The notes beneath the pieces are model-generated. The model did not search any database, was not told where the DNA came from, and saw only the letters and a program-made list of their open reading frames with translations. Source: an uncultured Blautia sp. (GTDB lineage Bacteria > Bacillota > Clostridia > Lachnospirales > Lachnospiraceae). Taken from it: a stretch of 64,000 bases of DNA. Made by a program: the position numbers and the translations under genes. Where the stretch lies: assembly GCA_900541345.1 (NCBI GenBank), contig UQJE01000002.1, forward strand, positions 1 through 64,000, in the 5' to 3' direction. Positions 41,296 through 49,840 of this stretch are shown here, one piece after another (positions within the stretch are counted from its first letter, which is position 1; each line of letters opens with the position of its first letter).

Positions 41296-43110
41296 CTACA
41301 TACGGAATTTTTTATGGAATTCTCTGAATGTATTTTTTCTCTGAAATATAAACATTCCCAAAAGAATCAAAATACTGATCCCAGAACAGAGAATTGACAA
41401 ATACGGTTTCGTTACAAAATGAAGAGCAACCAGTATTAACGGGATGCAGCCTGCAGCACATGCCTGTATAAGATAAAATAAATACTCTGACACCTCAAGT
41501 CTCTGAATCCTGGAAACTGCCGGCATAGAGCACAAAACAGTCAGGCACGCTCCCGGAAAAAGAAAGTTCAAAGACCAGTTATGCCAGCCGGTAAAGACAT
41601 CCCAAAAAATCCCCAGAACCGTCACAAGAAGAAGCTGCCACATCGCATTTTTCAAAATATTTCTCCGTTTTCTGTACGCCACAGAAACGAGAAGCCACGC
41701 ACTCAAACTCGCCGCTCCTGCTGCCCAGCACCACGTAAAATTGCCGGAAACCATATAATTTACCATTGTAGATATAATGACAGCCGCAATACAAAGAAAC
41801 GTAAATGTCTGAAAAACTTTTGCCGGCACATTTGTTTTTTCTTTCTTGTAACCTGGAAAATCGCTCTCCACCTCTTCATAAGAAAGTCCTTTTTCTTTTA
41901 AAATCTTCAGGAAATTTCTCTGAATACTGTCTCCCGGAATTTTTGAAGTAAAACCGAGCACAAGATTATCTTTATAAGAACAGGAACAGAGCTGCATAGA
42001 ATATGTGCTTGCCAGAAAACCGAAATACTGGATATAATCCCCATACTCTTCAGGAAACTTAAATATTCCCACATTGGAATAAATACCTGTGATGCTCCTT
42101 GCACCGTATTTTGCCCCTGCCATCATTCCAAACTTTTTCACTTCGAGAGGAATTGCCCTGATCAGAGGATTCTTTTCCAGCCTTACATAGTCATTCATAT
42201 GTACCGCAATCCTCTCTTTCATCAACTCTCTTTCAAACTCTTTCTTTACATGGGCCATTACCTCATCGAAGGTTGTATTTTCCTTAAAAACATATCCCAC
42301 CTCAATCCAGCCGAAAAAATTCGCCATTGATTTGGAATCAAAATAATTGCGAAGATTTACAGGAACCATAAGGGTGACCGGACGTTTTAAACGGCTCGCA
42401 GGAATCTCTTCGTGGATTGCCCAAAGAAGAGCGGATGCCAGCAAAACTGTAATCGTAACGCCATTTGCTCTGGCTGTTTTTAAAGTTTCTTTTACGGAAA
42501 GAATCACCTCCATAATGTGCATTTCATCTTGTGGAAGTTTCTCTCCTTTTAGCTGCACAGCCGCTTTCTTTTTTTCTTTATTTTTGGGGAGCTCCGTCTT
42601 ATAATACTGGGAAAAACTGTCTTCCTCCTGCTCCTTTCCCGTACTCTCTTCTCCTGTAGAAAAATCAGGAAGCTGCGCTTTTGGATGTGCCAGCATAAGG
42701 TACTGTTTCACAAGCTCCTGAATAAAATGCATGGCCCCTGTTCCGTCTGTCAACGCATGAAATACCTCAAATTGAATTCTGTCTTTATAGTAAGTCACCT
42801 GAAACAACAGTGATTTCTGATCCGGTACATACAAATCACTGCAGGGAGGTTCTGTCTCTGGTTTTACAAGCGGCTGTATGTCTCGTCTTTCCAGGTAATA
42901 CCAGAAAAGTCCCTTTCGGAGAACCGCCTGATACAACGGATATTTTTCCATTGTAATATCAAGCGCTTTTTGAAGAATCTCCGGCTCTACTGTTTCTTTC
43001 AGCCGGCAGTATACTCGAAATACTCTCGTATCATTTTTTCCTGTAACAGCCGGAAAAACAAGTGCTGCATTGTCAAGTTTTCTCCAACGTGAATATCCAA
43101 ACTCTAACAA
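41296..43110 (-). CDS. Condensation-type acyltransferase with C-terminal membrane domain
   Basis: A 604-residue protein. Residues 1-400 look like the condensation / alcohol acetyltransferase fold: the catalytic motif is FHALTDGTGAMHF (H-x3-DG, near residue 118), and RPVTLMVPVNLRNYF is the usual second-half block. Residues 420-600 hold about six membrane helices, as in DUF6320-type tails of clostridial proteins. Such enzymes transfer acyl groups onto alcohols or amines; the membrane tail suggests a lipid or envelope substrate. The start overlaps the end of the esterase gene by 7 bp, so they are coupled and may add and remove acyl groups on the same product. The substrate is unknown. Confidence 0.65.
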   Translation of the reverse strand: MLEFGYSRWRKLDNAALVFPAVTGKNDTRVFRVYCRLKETVEPEILQKALDITMEKYPLYQAVLRKGLFWYYLERRDIQPLVKPETEPPCSDLYVPDQKSLLFQVTYYKDRIQFEVFHALTDGTGAMHFIQELVKQYLMLAHPKAQLPDFSTGEESTGKEQEEDSFSQYYKTELPKNKEKKKAAVQLKGEKLPQDEMHIMEVILSVKETLKTARANGVTITVLLASALLWAIHEEIPASRLKRPVTLMVPVNLRNYFDSKSMANFFGWIEVGYVFKENTTFDEVMAHVKKEFERELMKERIAVHMNDYVRLEKNPLIRAIPLEVKKFGMMAGAKYGARSITGIYSNVGIFKFPEEYGDYIQYFGFLASTYSMQLCSCSYKDNLVLGFTSKIPGDSIQRNFLKILKEKGLSYEEVESDFPGYKKEKTNVPAKVFQTFTFLCIAAVIISTMVNYMVSGNFTWCWAAGAASLSAWLLVSVAYRKRRNILKNAMWQLLLVTVLGIFWDVFTGWHNWSLNFLFPGACLTVLCSMPAVSRIQRLEVSEYLFYLIQACAAGCIPLILVALHFVTKPYLSILCSGISILILLGMFIFQRKNTFREFHKKFRM

Positions 43111-44051
43111 GTCTCTATCTCCCTTCTAAGAAATTTATTCATAATATCAAAGCTTTCCTGCACGTGAAAAAGTTTGATTCCAAGAGCGAAAAATCCATGA
43201 AGCGCCCCCGGAATGCGATGAAGTTCTACGTTGTTCCCCGCTTCTTGGAGCCGCCTTGCGTACTCCTCCCCTTCATCTCTTAAAGGATCAAATTCCGCTG
43301 TCAGAATAAGCGTATCCGGAAGATCTTTCAGATTTTTTTCCTGAAGAGGAGAGAAATACGGGTTATCTCTGTCTTCCGGACTTCGTTGATATAATGATAT
43401 ATAATTTTCCATTTTTACTGCTGTAAGAAGATAATCTTCCCCATTCTCTTTTACAGAACGATACGGCGATTCTTCTGTATAACAGTTATTTAATGCAGGG
43501 TAAATCAATATCTGTCTGTCCGGCATAAATTCTCCTTTATCTCTTGCCATAAGAGAAACTGCCGCTGCAAGATTCCCTCCTGCGCTGTCTCCTACAATCG
43601 TAATTTTCTTAGGTTCTGTATTTAAAATAAACCTGTTCGTATATAGAGTCTTTGCAGCCGCGTAGCAATCCATAAGTCCTGTTGGAAAAGGGTATTCCGG
43701 GGCAAGGCGGTATTCCACAGATACTACAATCTGTCCTGTGGACTGCGCCATCTGACTACATACCCGATCATAATTTTCCACACTGTCCGTCACCCAGCCG
43801 CCGCCGTGAAAAAACAGAAGCACTGCATAAGAGTGTCCTTTATTTATTCCTTTTTTCATTGCCTGCTCATTTGGAAAATACAGACGAACCGGCACTTCAT
43901 AATCTTCATTATATATTTTTACATCTAATTTCCTGCGAAATATGCGCATAGGATCAAGGCGTTTTAAATCTGCCAGACGCCTTGCAGATTCCACCTCAAG
44001 ATTGCTGTATGAAAGCGCATGTAAAATAGCGCGCATTGTTTTTGATTTCAT
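43104..44051 (-). CDS. Alpha/beta-hydrolase, hormone-sensitive-lipase-like esterase
   Basis: A 315-residue family IV esterase. Oxyanion motif FFHGGGWV near residue 80, nucleophile Ser in VGDSAGGNLAAA near 155, Asp in AEFDPLRDEG near 250, His in ALHGFF near 285. It hydrolyses short acyl esters. GAGAGGAAT precedes the ATG. Directly upstream of the condensation-type acyltransferase. Confidence 0.88.
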   Translation of the reverse strand: MKSKTMRAILHALSYSNLEVESARRLADLKRLDPMRIFRRKLDVKIYNEDYEVPVRLYFPNEQAMKKGINKGHSYAVLLFFHGGGWVTDSVENYDRVCSQMAQSTGQIVVSVEYRLAPEYPFPTGLMDCYAAAKTLYTNRFILNTEPKKITIVGDSAGGNLAAAVSLMARDKGEFMPDRQILIYPALNNCYTEESPYRSVKENGEDYLLTAVKMENYISLYQRSPEDRDNPYFSPLQEKNLKDLPDTLILTAEFDPLRDEGEEYARRLQEAGNNVELHRIPGALHGFFALGIKLFHVQESFDIMNKFLRREIETC

Positions 44052-44082
44052 TCAATTCCTCTCTTTGTTTAAAAATATTAAT

Positions 44083-44286
44083 CTATCCCCAAATCCAGAT
44101 TCCAGGACATACAAGTATGGGAATCAGCCCCATAACCATGAAGACACTGCTTAAAATCCGGTATACTTTATTGTCATATCCCTGTTTTCTACGTACTTTA
44201 TTTTCAAATTCTATGTCTGATAAAAGTCTGTCAAGCTGATACCAAAACTTTCTGTCAGAAGCTTCTGCATATCTGATTTGTATCAT
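44083..44286 (-). pseudogene. GNAT N-terminal fragment fused to a membrane segment
   Basis: The first 37 residues (start MIQIRYAEASDRKFWYQLDR, later ENKVRRKQGY) match the usual N-terminus of a clostridial GNAT acetyltransferase of about 140 residues. After QGY the sequence jumps to YRILSSVFMVMGLIPILVC, a membrane helix with no place in a GNAT, and stops after 67 residues. GGAG is still present before the ATG. It is best read as a deletion or recombination remnant joining two genes; it could still be expressed as a small membrane protein. Confidence 0.6.
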
Positions 44287-44341
44287 ATATTTTCTCCAAT
44301 TATTGCTTCTAAAACATACTTTTTACAGTTTCTCCGTTACT

Positions 44342-44788
44342 TTATTGATGTACATACATTCTTATCATATTGTTGCTGTCTTCTTCCTTTACCATACACA
44401 AAAACTCCCATCCATATCTTTCATAAAATGACGTATGTTCTGTTATAAGATAAAGAGGAGAAATTCCGTTGTTCTCCATGTCATCTCTCACCAGTTTCAA
44501 TAATTTCCCTGCAATTCCTCTGCAGCGGTATTTTTCCTCCACATATAAGGCGCATACATTCGGTGTTAAATCTTTTCTTTCGTGAAAATCATTTTCTATC
44601 ACGCCAACACCTGCAATCATCTCATTATTTTCCAGCACAATATACCACTGTGGAACACCTTCTTTCTTCGCCTGGCATTCCCTTATACTTTCCTCATACG
44701 CCTCTGCCGGTATATCCCATTTCAGATGAAACCATTCTGCCGCTCTTTTTGTTAATTCCTTATGCTCTCTTAATTTTAATATTTCCAT
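44342..44788 (-). CDS. GNAT family N-acetyltransferase
   Basis: A 148-residue acetyltransferase. The acetyl-CoA loop is in EEKYRCRGIAGKLLKLV near residue 85, and FYERYGWEFL is the usual C-terminal strand. It follows a 47-residue membrane peptide gene by 16 bp and precedes the GNAT remnant. Target amine unknown. Confidence 0.85.
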   Translation of the reverse strand: MEILKLREHKELTKRAAEWFHLKWDIPAEAYEESIRECQAKKEGVPQWYIVLENNEMIAGVGVIENDFHERKDLTPNVCALYVEEKYRCRGIAGKLLKLVRDDMENNGISPLYLITEHTSFYERYGWEFLCMVKEEDSNNMIRMYVHQ

Positions 44789-44804
44789 AATTTTCTGCCG
44801 CCCT

Positions 44805-44948
44805 TTACTTTTTTCTCTTCACAAATCCAAGAATAATAAAAACAAATGCCAGCACGTAAAATGTCGTATTCTGTCCCATCATTCCGCTGAACAGAAGTAA
44901 AATTCCCACCAAAAAATAGAGCGAACTATTTGCATTTTTCTTATTCAT
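44805..44948 (-). CDS. 47-residue two-helix membrane peptide
   Basis: ATG at 44948 with CGAGG 7 bp upstream, TAA at 44807-44805. The product begins MNKKNANSS and has two hydrophobic stretches (YFLVGILLLFSGMMG and FYVLAFVFIILGFV) ending in KRKK, so both ends are likely cytoplasmic. No family is recognised. Its tight 16-bp spacing to the GNAT gene supports it as real. Confidence 0.55.
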   Translation of the reverse strand: MNKKNANSSLYFLVGILLLFSGMMGQNTTFYVLAFVFIILGFVKRKK

Positions 44949-45009
44949 TTTCTGCCTCGTCTTTCTGTTTTACTTTATTTTTTCGTAACTGTTCAGTATC
45001 TTCATGGTC

Positions 45010-45561
45010 TCAGCAGCAAGTGCTTCGACCTGTTCTGAATAGCTGCATTTTTTCTTCTATTTCTATTTCATATTCTCTGTCAATAAGAATATAGTTGCAC
45101 TGATATTTCCTGCACATCTGAAGATAATATATGTTTTCTGAAAGAATGAAATCTTTTGTGCAGCCTGTATCGTCAAGACGCTCTTCAATGACACCGGCAT
45201 GATTTTTTATATCTTCAAAATGATGTTCTATGTAATTCTCGCTTAATATCAGACAATAATATTCTATCTCTTCAAGATATGTTTCCTCAAAATCTTCCTT
45301 CCAGTTAAAAGGAATATAACACCCCTCCACTATGAGATTCTGTTTATTTTCTATTGCTGTCTTTATCATTTCCCGCACAACAGGCCATAAATAAGCAGTC
45401 AATTCTTCATCATCTTCCGGTGTCAGAGAAGTATTTCTGCTTCGTATCAGTCCCATTTTCAGATGATCAAGAGATAAATATGGGTACTGATACCTTTCAA
45501 GCAGCTTCTGTGCCAGAACTGTTTTCCCTGTATGGGAAGCTCCTGTAATTAAAATAATCAT
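45010..45561 (-). CDS. P-loop nucleoside-kinase-like ATP-binding protein
   Basis: A 183-residue protein with Walker A ITGASHTGKT (residues 5-14), then LDHLKMGLIRS, NLIVEGCYIPFNW and a basic region, the order seen in small P-loop kinases and zeta-toxin-like proteins. The cellular substrate is not clear. ATG at 45561 with AAGG 6 bp before; first gene of a minus-strand cluster and 39 bp downstream of the 51-bp repeat array. Confidence 0.65.
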   Translation of the reverse strand: MIILITGASHTGKTVLAQKLLERYQYPYLSLDHLKMGLIRSRNTSLTPEDDEELTAYLWPVVREMIKTAIENKQNLIVEGCYIPFNWKEDFEETYLEEIEYYCLILSENYIEHHFEDIKNHAGVIEERLDDTGCTKDFILSENIYYLQMCRKYQCNYILIDREYEIEIEEKMQLFRTGRSTCC

Positions 45562-45599
45562 GTAAGCCTTCTCTCCTCTTGAAAACACAATTTTGCTTT

Positions 45600-45905
45600 A
45601 AAATTGTTTATATAATGTCATTTTCGCCTCGAAACAAACAATTACTCTTTAAAATTGTTTATATAATGCCATTTTCACCTCGAAACAAACAACTACTCTT
45701 TAAAATTGTTTATATAATGCCATTTTCGCCTCGAAACAAACAATTACTCTTTAAAATTGTTTATATAATGCCATTTTCACCTCGAAAAAAACAATTCTCC
45801 TCGAAAATTGTTTATATAACGCTGTTTTCCATCGAAAAAACACAAACTCCCTTCATAATTGTTTATATAACCTCATTTTTCCTTTAAAATACACAATCTC
45901 TAAAC
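45600..45905. repeat. Six tandem 51-bp repeats with internal dyads
   Basis: Units start at 45600, 45651, 45702, 45753, 45804 and 45855, an exact 51-bp period. Copies 1-3 differ at only a few bases; copies 4-6 diverge to the right, yet the core AATTGTTTATATAA is invariant in all six. In the well-kept copies AATTGTTT and AAACAATT are outer arms and TTTCG/CGAAA an inner stem (TTTTC/GAAAA in copies 4-5). On the minus strand each unit offers TTGTTT-17 bp-TATATA, pointing to the P-loop gene. A degraded half copy lies just left (45570-45599). The unit has no ribosome site. Confidence 0.85.
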
Positions 45906-46058
45906 ATGTTCTCGCAGAGCGTTCTATTTTTCCAGAAAATCCCACACAGAGCATACTGCTTTCCCAGTACAACAAATATATATGAACTGCCCTATTCGCC
46001 TGCATGATTGTCCAATTACATCATTTTCATCAATCGACGCAACTACCGCTAGAAACAA
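45906..46058. other. Intergenic stretch with no recognised feature
   Basis: AT-rich DNA between the repeat array and the GH112 terminator. I see no reading frame, hairpin or promoter of note. It may hold remains of further diverged repeat units, but none can be aligned by eye. Confidence 0.5.
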
Positions 46059-46098
46059 AATCCCCCCTGAAACATTATACAACATTTCCGGAGGGATT
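46059..46098 (-). terminator. Terminator of the GH112 gene
   Basis: 14-bp stem (AATCCCTCCGGAAA with TTTCAGGGGGGATT on the minus strand, one mismatch and one G-T pair), 20 bp after the stop codon, followed by TTGTTTCT. Confidence 0.75.
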
Positions 46099-46118
46099 CC
46101 TTATAAAATATTTACTTT

Positions 46119-48278
46119 TTAAATTTCATACCACTTGATTTCATTTGCTTCCATATGAAGGTCAAAGCTGCTTCCATCTCCGCGGTAAACAGTTGTATCC
46201 TGTGGCTCGTAAGTATTATTTACAACACAGTATTTTCCATTTTTCACATATGCGTGAACTTCTACGTTAAAGTTTGTGGAGAACCACTGGTTCAGCTTTT
46301 CATCATCTCCTGCAGACCAGAGAATCGCACGGTAAAGAATACGGCTGTTTTCAAAACTGTATGGCAGACCACTGATATATACACCGCGGCCTTTTCCAAA
46401 TTCCTTCACTGCCATCTGTACTTCCTGCTCTCTCTGAATGAGGATTTCTGTCTCCGGAAGTGCAAAAATATTCTTCTTTCCTTCTCCGAAATCGACATCC
46501 TTTGTGCAGTCAGAAAGAATAAAGTGATCTTTGTGCTCTTCCCAGTTGTATTTATCTCTGTTCAGGTTAAATCCATGTTCTTCTTCCACGCCAAGAATAT
46601 CGGAAAGCTGGAAGAAACGTCCCTGCCACTGATGCGCTGTCGGCTCGCCTACACCGATAAATCCGCCGCCATTGTAAACAAATTCTTTTACTGCTGTAAC
46701 AATCTTTTCGTTTGTCCAGTATTCTCCGCCGCCATAAGCTGTATCTGCATCGCCTACATTGATGATAACATCAATATCTTTTAAAATGTCCGGATTTTCC
46801 AGAATATCTTCAAAGCTTATGAATTTTACATCAAAAGGAGCGCCGCTTAATGCTTCAATAATTCCTGCATAGGAATAATTCTGCTTGTAATAAATTGCAT
46901 GGTGTACCATATGATTTCCCCATGCACGCATCTTGCCCCAGCAGTTTAATACAGCCACGCGCTCTACACAGTAAGGAGTTGTTCCTGTAATATTGTCATA
47001 AAGTGTACGGAACTCATCACATACGCTCTCAATGTATTCCACAAATTCCGGGAAATCAAGAGCAAGCTTTAAGTATCCGCCGTATCCGATTCTCTGAATC
47101 GGGCTTCGAAGAATCGCTCTTCTTGCTGTTACCCAGTTTACTTTTGCTTCTTTTACAGGATCGCCGCCCTCATGGAAAGTATCCGGGAAGAAGTATGGAA
47201 GAAAACGTCCCTCTGTATAGTTTACATTTTTAATATCGCTGATCAGACGAAGGGTTGCACCGTTTCCAACACTTCCTACGACTGCATCAATTCCGATAGA
47301 TGCGAACTCATCCATAAATGGTTCCATTCCAATCCAGTGATCCCCAAGGAACATCATGGCTTCTTTTCCGTACTCATGTACAATATCAACCATCTCTTTT
47401 GCAAGTTTTGCAACTTCTCTTCTCTGGAATGCCTGGAAATCACGAAATTCTTTAGATGGAATACGATAAGTATTATTCATATATCCCTGATCAATAATAA
47501 ATTCCGGACGGAATTTATAACCCACTTCTTTTTCAAACTGCTCCAGAATATATGGACTTACAGATGCGGAATATCCATACCAGTCTACATATTTTTCTCT
47601 TGCAAGCTCATCAAAAATCAGTGTGAACTGATGGAAGAATGTAGTAAAACGCACTACATCTACATATGGATGAGTTTCCAGGAAACGGCGCAGTCTTTTC
47701 AGAGAAAACTCTCTTGTAAGCGGCTGGCGCACATCAAAAGTCATCTGCGGCTCTACATCTTTCCAGTCATTTACAACTGCATTGTACATATGAACCGGAT
47801 CCCACATAATATAAGCAAGGAAGCTTACTGTATAATCATGGAAAGGAACTGCATCAATCATTACATTTCCACTTTCCTCATCATAACTCCATTTATCTGT
47901 TGGAACAGGTTCACCTGTTGTACGGTCCATAACCTCCCACCAGCGTTTTTTGTCATCCCGTGTATTTACTTTTAACATTGCAGGATAAATATGATCCATT
48001 AAGTGAATGGAAAGTTTATCAGACACTGCGCTGTAGAAATCTGTCATAATGTACATCTGCTGGATTTCTTCCGGATGTGCCTTTGCCCACTCATTATCCT
48101 TTCTTGTTGTATAATAAGTTGCATAAACCTTTGCGTCCACTTCTTTCAGCTCTGCCGGAAACTCAGTTCCGTCACAGTCACGCACTGCGTCTGCTCCCCA
48201 TTTCTCCAGAATCTCAAGTGTCTGAGGTATTACATTCAAATCTGTAGGAATGGTTACACGTCCTCTTTTTTTCTCCAT
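46119..48278 (-). CDS. lnpA: 1,3-beta-galactosyl-N-acetylhexosamine phosphorylase (GH112)
   Basis: A 719-residue cytoplasmic phosphorylase that splits galacto-N-biose or lacto-N-biose into galactose-1-phosphate and N-acetylhexosamine. The start KKRGRVTIPTDLNVIPQTLE, the GADAVRDCDGTEFP block with the general-acid Asp region, FLGDHWIGMEPF, and a C-terminal beta domain ending ANEIKWYEI fit the GH112 family and its usual length of 710-750. GGAGGAAG precedes the ATG. It stands alone: no Gal/GalNAc kinase (lnpB) or ABC importer adjoins, unlike the bifidobacterial cluster. It marks use of mucin or milk glycans. GNB or LNB preference cannot be told by eye. Confidence 0.9.
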   Translation of the reverse strand: MEKKRGRVTIPTDLNVIPQTLEILEKWGADAVRDCDGTEFPAELKEVDAKVYATYYTTRKDNEWAKAHPEEIQQMYIMTDFYSAVSDKLSIHLMDHIYPAMLKVNTRDDKKRWWEVMDRTTGEPVPTDKWSYDEESGNVMIDAVPFHDYTVSFLAYIMWDPVHMYNAVVNDWKDVEPQMTFDVRQPLTREFSLKRLRRFLETHPYVDVVRFTTFFHQFTLIFDELAREKYVDWYGYSASVSPYILEQFEKEVGYKFRPEFIIDQGYMNNTYRIPSKEFRDFQAFQRREVAKLAKEMVDIVHEYGKEAMMFLGDHWIGMEPFMDEFASIGIDAVVGSVGNGATLRLISDIKNVNYTEGRFLPYFFPDTFHEGGDPVKEAKVNWVTARRAILRSPIQRIGYGGYLKLALDFPEFVEYIESVCDEFRTLYDNITGTTPYCVERVAVLNCWGKMRAWGNHMVHHAIYYKQNYSYAGIIEALSGAPFDVKFISFEDILENPDILKDIDVIINVGDADTAYGGGEYWTNEKIVTAVKEFVYNGGGFIGVGEPTAHQWQGRFFQLSDILGVEEEHGFNLNRDKYNWEEHKDHFILSDCTKDVDFGEGKKNIFALPETEILIQREQEVQMAVKEFGKGRGVYISGLPYSFENSRILYRAILWSAGDDEKLNQWFSTNFNVEVHAYVKNGKYCVVNNTYEPQDTTVYRGDGSSFDLHMEANEIKWYEI

Positions 48279-48322
48279 TTTTCTTCCTCCATTTTGATTT
48301 CATCACATATATTGATGTCCTT

Positions 48323-48328
48323 ATTATA
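48323..48328 (-). promoter_or_regulatory. Candidate -10 of the GH112 gene
   Basis: TATAAT on the minus strand 45 bp before the ATG; the -35 region (TGGAAA at 17 bp) is weak. Confidence 0.35.
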
Positions 48329-48380
48329 TATTTCATTTGTCACTTTTTCCACCTATATCTTGTTCTCCATTTTAGAATTC

Positions 48381-48409
48381 TTGCTTTTTTTATAAAGAAA
48401 TGCTAAATT
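48381..48409 (+). promoter_or_regulatory. Candidate promoter of the uracil permease gene
   Basis: TTGCTT, 17-bp spacer, TAAATT, about 80 bp before the ATG. A second -10-like site (TATGAT) is closer. No PyrR-type attenuator hairpin was recognised in the leader. Confidence 0.4.
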
Positions 48410-48486
48410 TTTTCTTCCATCGAAGCGAGGAATATGATAAAATAAGCCGGAATGCAATTTATTATTTTACTTTTTGAGGAGGAAAA

Positions 48487-49749
48487 ATGGAACAAAGAAA
48501 AATTATTCAAGTAGAAGACAAAGTCCCGGCAAAACTTTTGATTCCCCTAAGTATCCAGCATATGTTTGCCATGTTCGGCGCCACTGTCCTGGTTCCTTTT
48601 ATTTTTGGAATCAATCCCGCAGTCGTTCTCTTTATGAATGGTGTCGGTACACTTTTATTCATTGCCCTTACAAAGGGAAAAGCGCCGGCTTACCTTGGCT
48701 CCAGCTTTGCATTTCTGGCTCCTGCCGGAATCGTAATCAGCCAGATGGGCTATGAATATGCACTTGGCGGCTTTGTAGTTGTTGGTTTCTGCGGATGTAT
48801 CCTTGCATTTATTATTTACAAATTCGGTTCATCCTGGATTGACATTGTACTGCCCCCGGCTGCTATGGGACCTGTTGTTGCTCTTATTGGTCTTGAACTT
48901 TCCGGAAGTGCGGCCAGCAATGCCGGATTATTAGATGAGGTTATCAATCCTAAAAATGTGATTGTATTTCTTGTCACACTTGGAGTTGCTGTTTTTGGAA
49001 ATATTCTGTTCCGCGGCTTTTTATCTGTTATCCCGATTTTAATTGCCGTAATTGCAGGATATATTGCAGCCCTTTGCTGCGGAGTTGTAGATTTTACAGA
49101 GGTTGCCAAAGCCCCTTTATTTGCACTTCCGAATTTTCAGCTTCCAAAATTTGATATGGACGCTATTCTTATTATTCTTCCGGTTATTCTTGTCATTACC
49201 TCCGAGCACATCGGGCATCAGGTAGTCACAAGTAAAATTGTAGGAAAAGACCTTTTAAAAGATCCGGGACTTCACCGTTCTTTACTTGGAGATAACCTGT
49301 CTACTATGCTCTCCGGTCTGATTGGTTCTGTTCCTACAACTACATATGGCGAAAACATTGGCGTCATGGCAGTGACAAAAGTATACAGTGTTCGTGTCAT
49401 TGCAGGAGCTGCCGTTTTATCCATCATCTGCTCCTTCGTAGGAAAGCTTTCCATGCTGATCCAGACGGTTCCCGGTCCTGTAATCGGCGGTATTTCTTTC
49501 CTTTTATACGGTATGATCGGAGCATCCGGTATCCGTATTCTTGTAGATTCCAAGGTGGATTACGGTCGTTCCCGCAACTTGACTCTTACCTCTGTTGTAT
49601 TTGTCACAGGGCTTTCCGGTATCTCCGTAAAATTTGGAAACGTAGAACTTACAGGAATGGTTCTTGCCTGCATTGTAGCAATGATTTTAAGCCTTCTCTT
49701 CCATGTACTTGACAGATTTAACCTGACAAATGATAAGGAAGAAGCGTAA
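48487..49749 (+). CDS. uraA: Uracil/xanthine permease (NCS2 family)
   Basis: A 420-residue, 12-14-helix transporter. SIQHMFAMFGATVLVPFIFG near residue 23, the substrate-site block LVITSEHIGHQ near 235 and NIGVMAVTKVYS near 292 are diagnostic of NCS2 uracil permeases, which import uracil with protons. GAGGAGG precedes the ATG. Monocistronic, closed by a strong terminator. Confidence 0.92.
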   Translation: MEQRKIIQVEDKVPAKLLIPLSIQHMFAMFGATVLVPFIFGINPAVVLFMNGVGTLLFIALTKGKAPAYLGSSFAFLAPAGIVISQMGYEYALGGFVVVGFCGCILAFIIYKFGSSWIDIVLPPAAMGPVVALIGLELSGSAASNAGLLDEVINPKNVIVFLVTLGVAVFGNILFRGFLSVIPILIAVIAGYIAALCCGVVDFTEVAKAPLFALPNFQLPKFDMDAILIILPVILVITSEHIGHQVVTSKIVGKDLLKDPGLHRSLLGDNLSTMLSGLIGSVPTTTYGENIGVMAVTKVYSVRVIAGAAVLSIICSFVGKLSMLIQTVPGPVIGGISFLLYGMIGASGIRILVDSKVDYGRSRNLTLTSVVFVTGLSGISVKFGNVELTGMVLACIVAMILSLLFHVLDRFNLTNDKEEA

Positions 49750-49755
49750 ATAATA

Positions 49756-49796
49756 AAATTTCAGGCAGAGAGCTTACCGCCCTCTGCCTGAAATTT
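49756..49796. terminator. Bidirectional terminator after uraA
   Basis: Perfect 15-bp arms AAATTTCAGGCAGAG / CTCTGCCTGAAATTT with an 11-nt loop, followed by ATTTATT. Lies between convergent uraA and the XRE gene. Confidence 0.88.
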
Positions 49797-49840
49797 ATTT
49801 ATTAGGAAAGAAGAATAAAACAGACTTGACCGCTTTGTTC

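Noticed and set aside
45579..45887. A 102-residue plus-strand reading frame made of 17-residue repeats across the 51-bp array
   Set aside because: It arises because 51 is a multiple of three. It begins with TTG, has no ribosome site, and the best-conserved part of the unit is a DNA core with dyads, not a codon pattern.
45600..45905. CRISPR array
   Set aside because: Repeats are directly adjacent with no unique spacers, drift gradually from left to right, and no cas genes are near.
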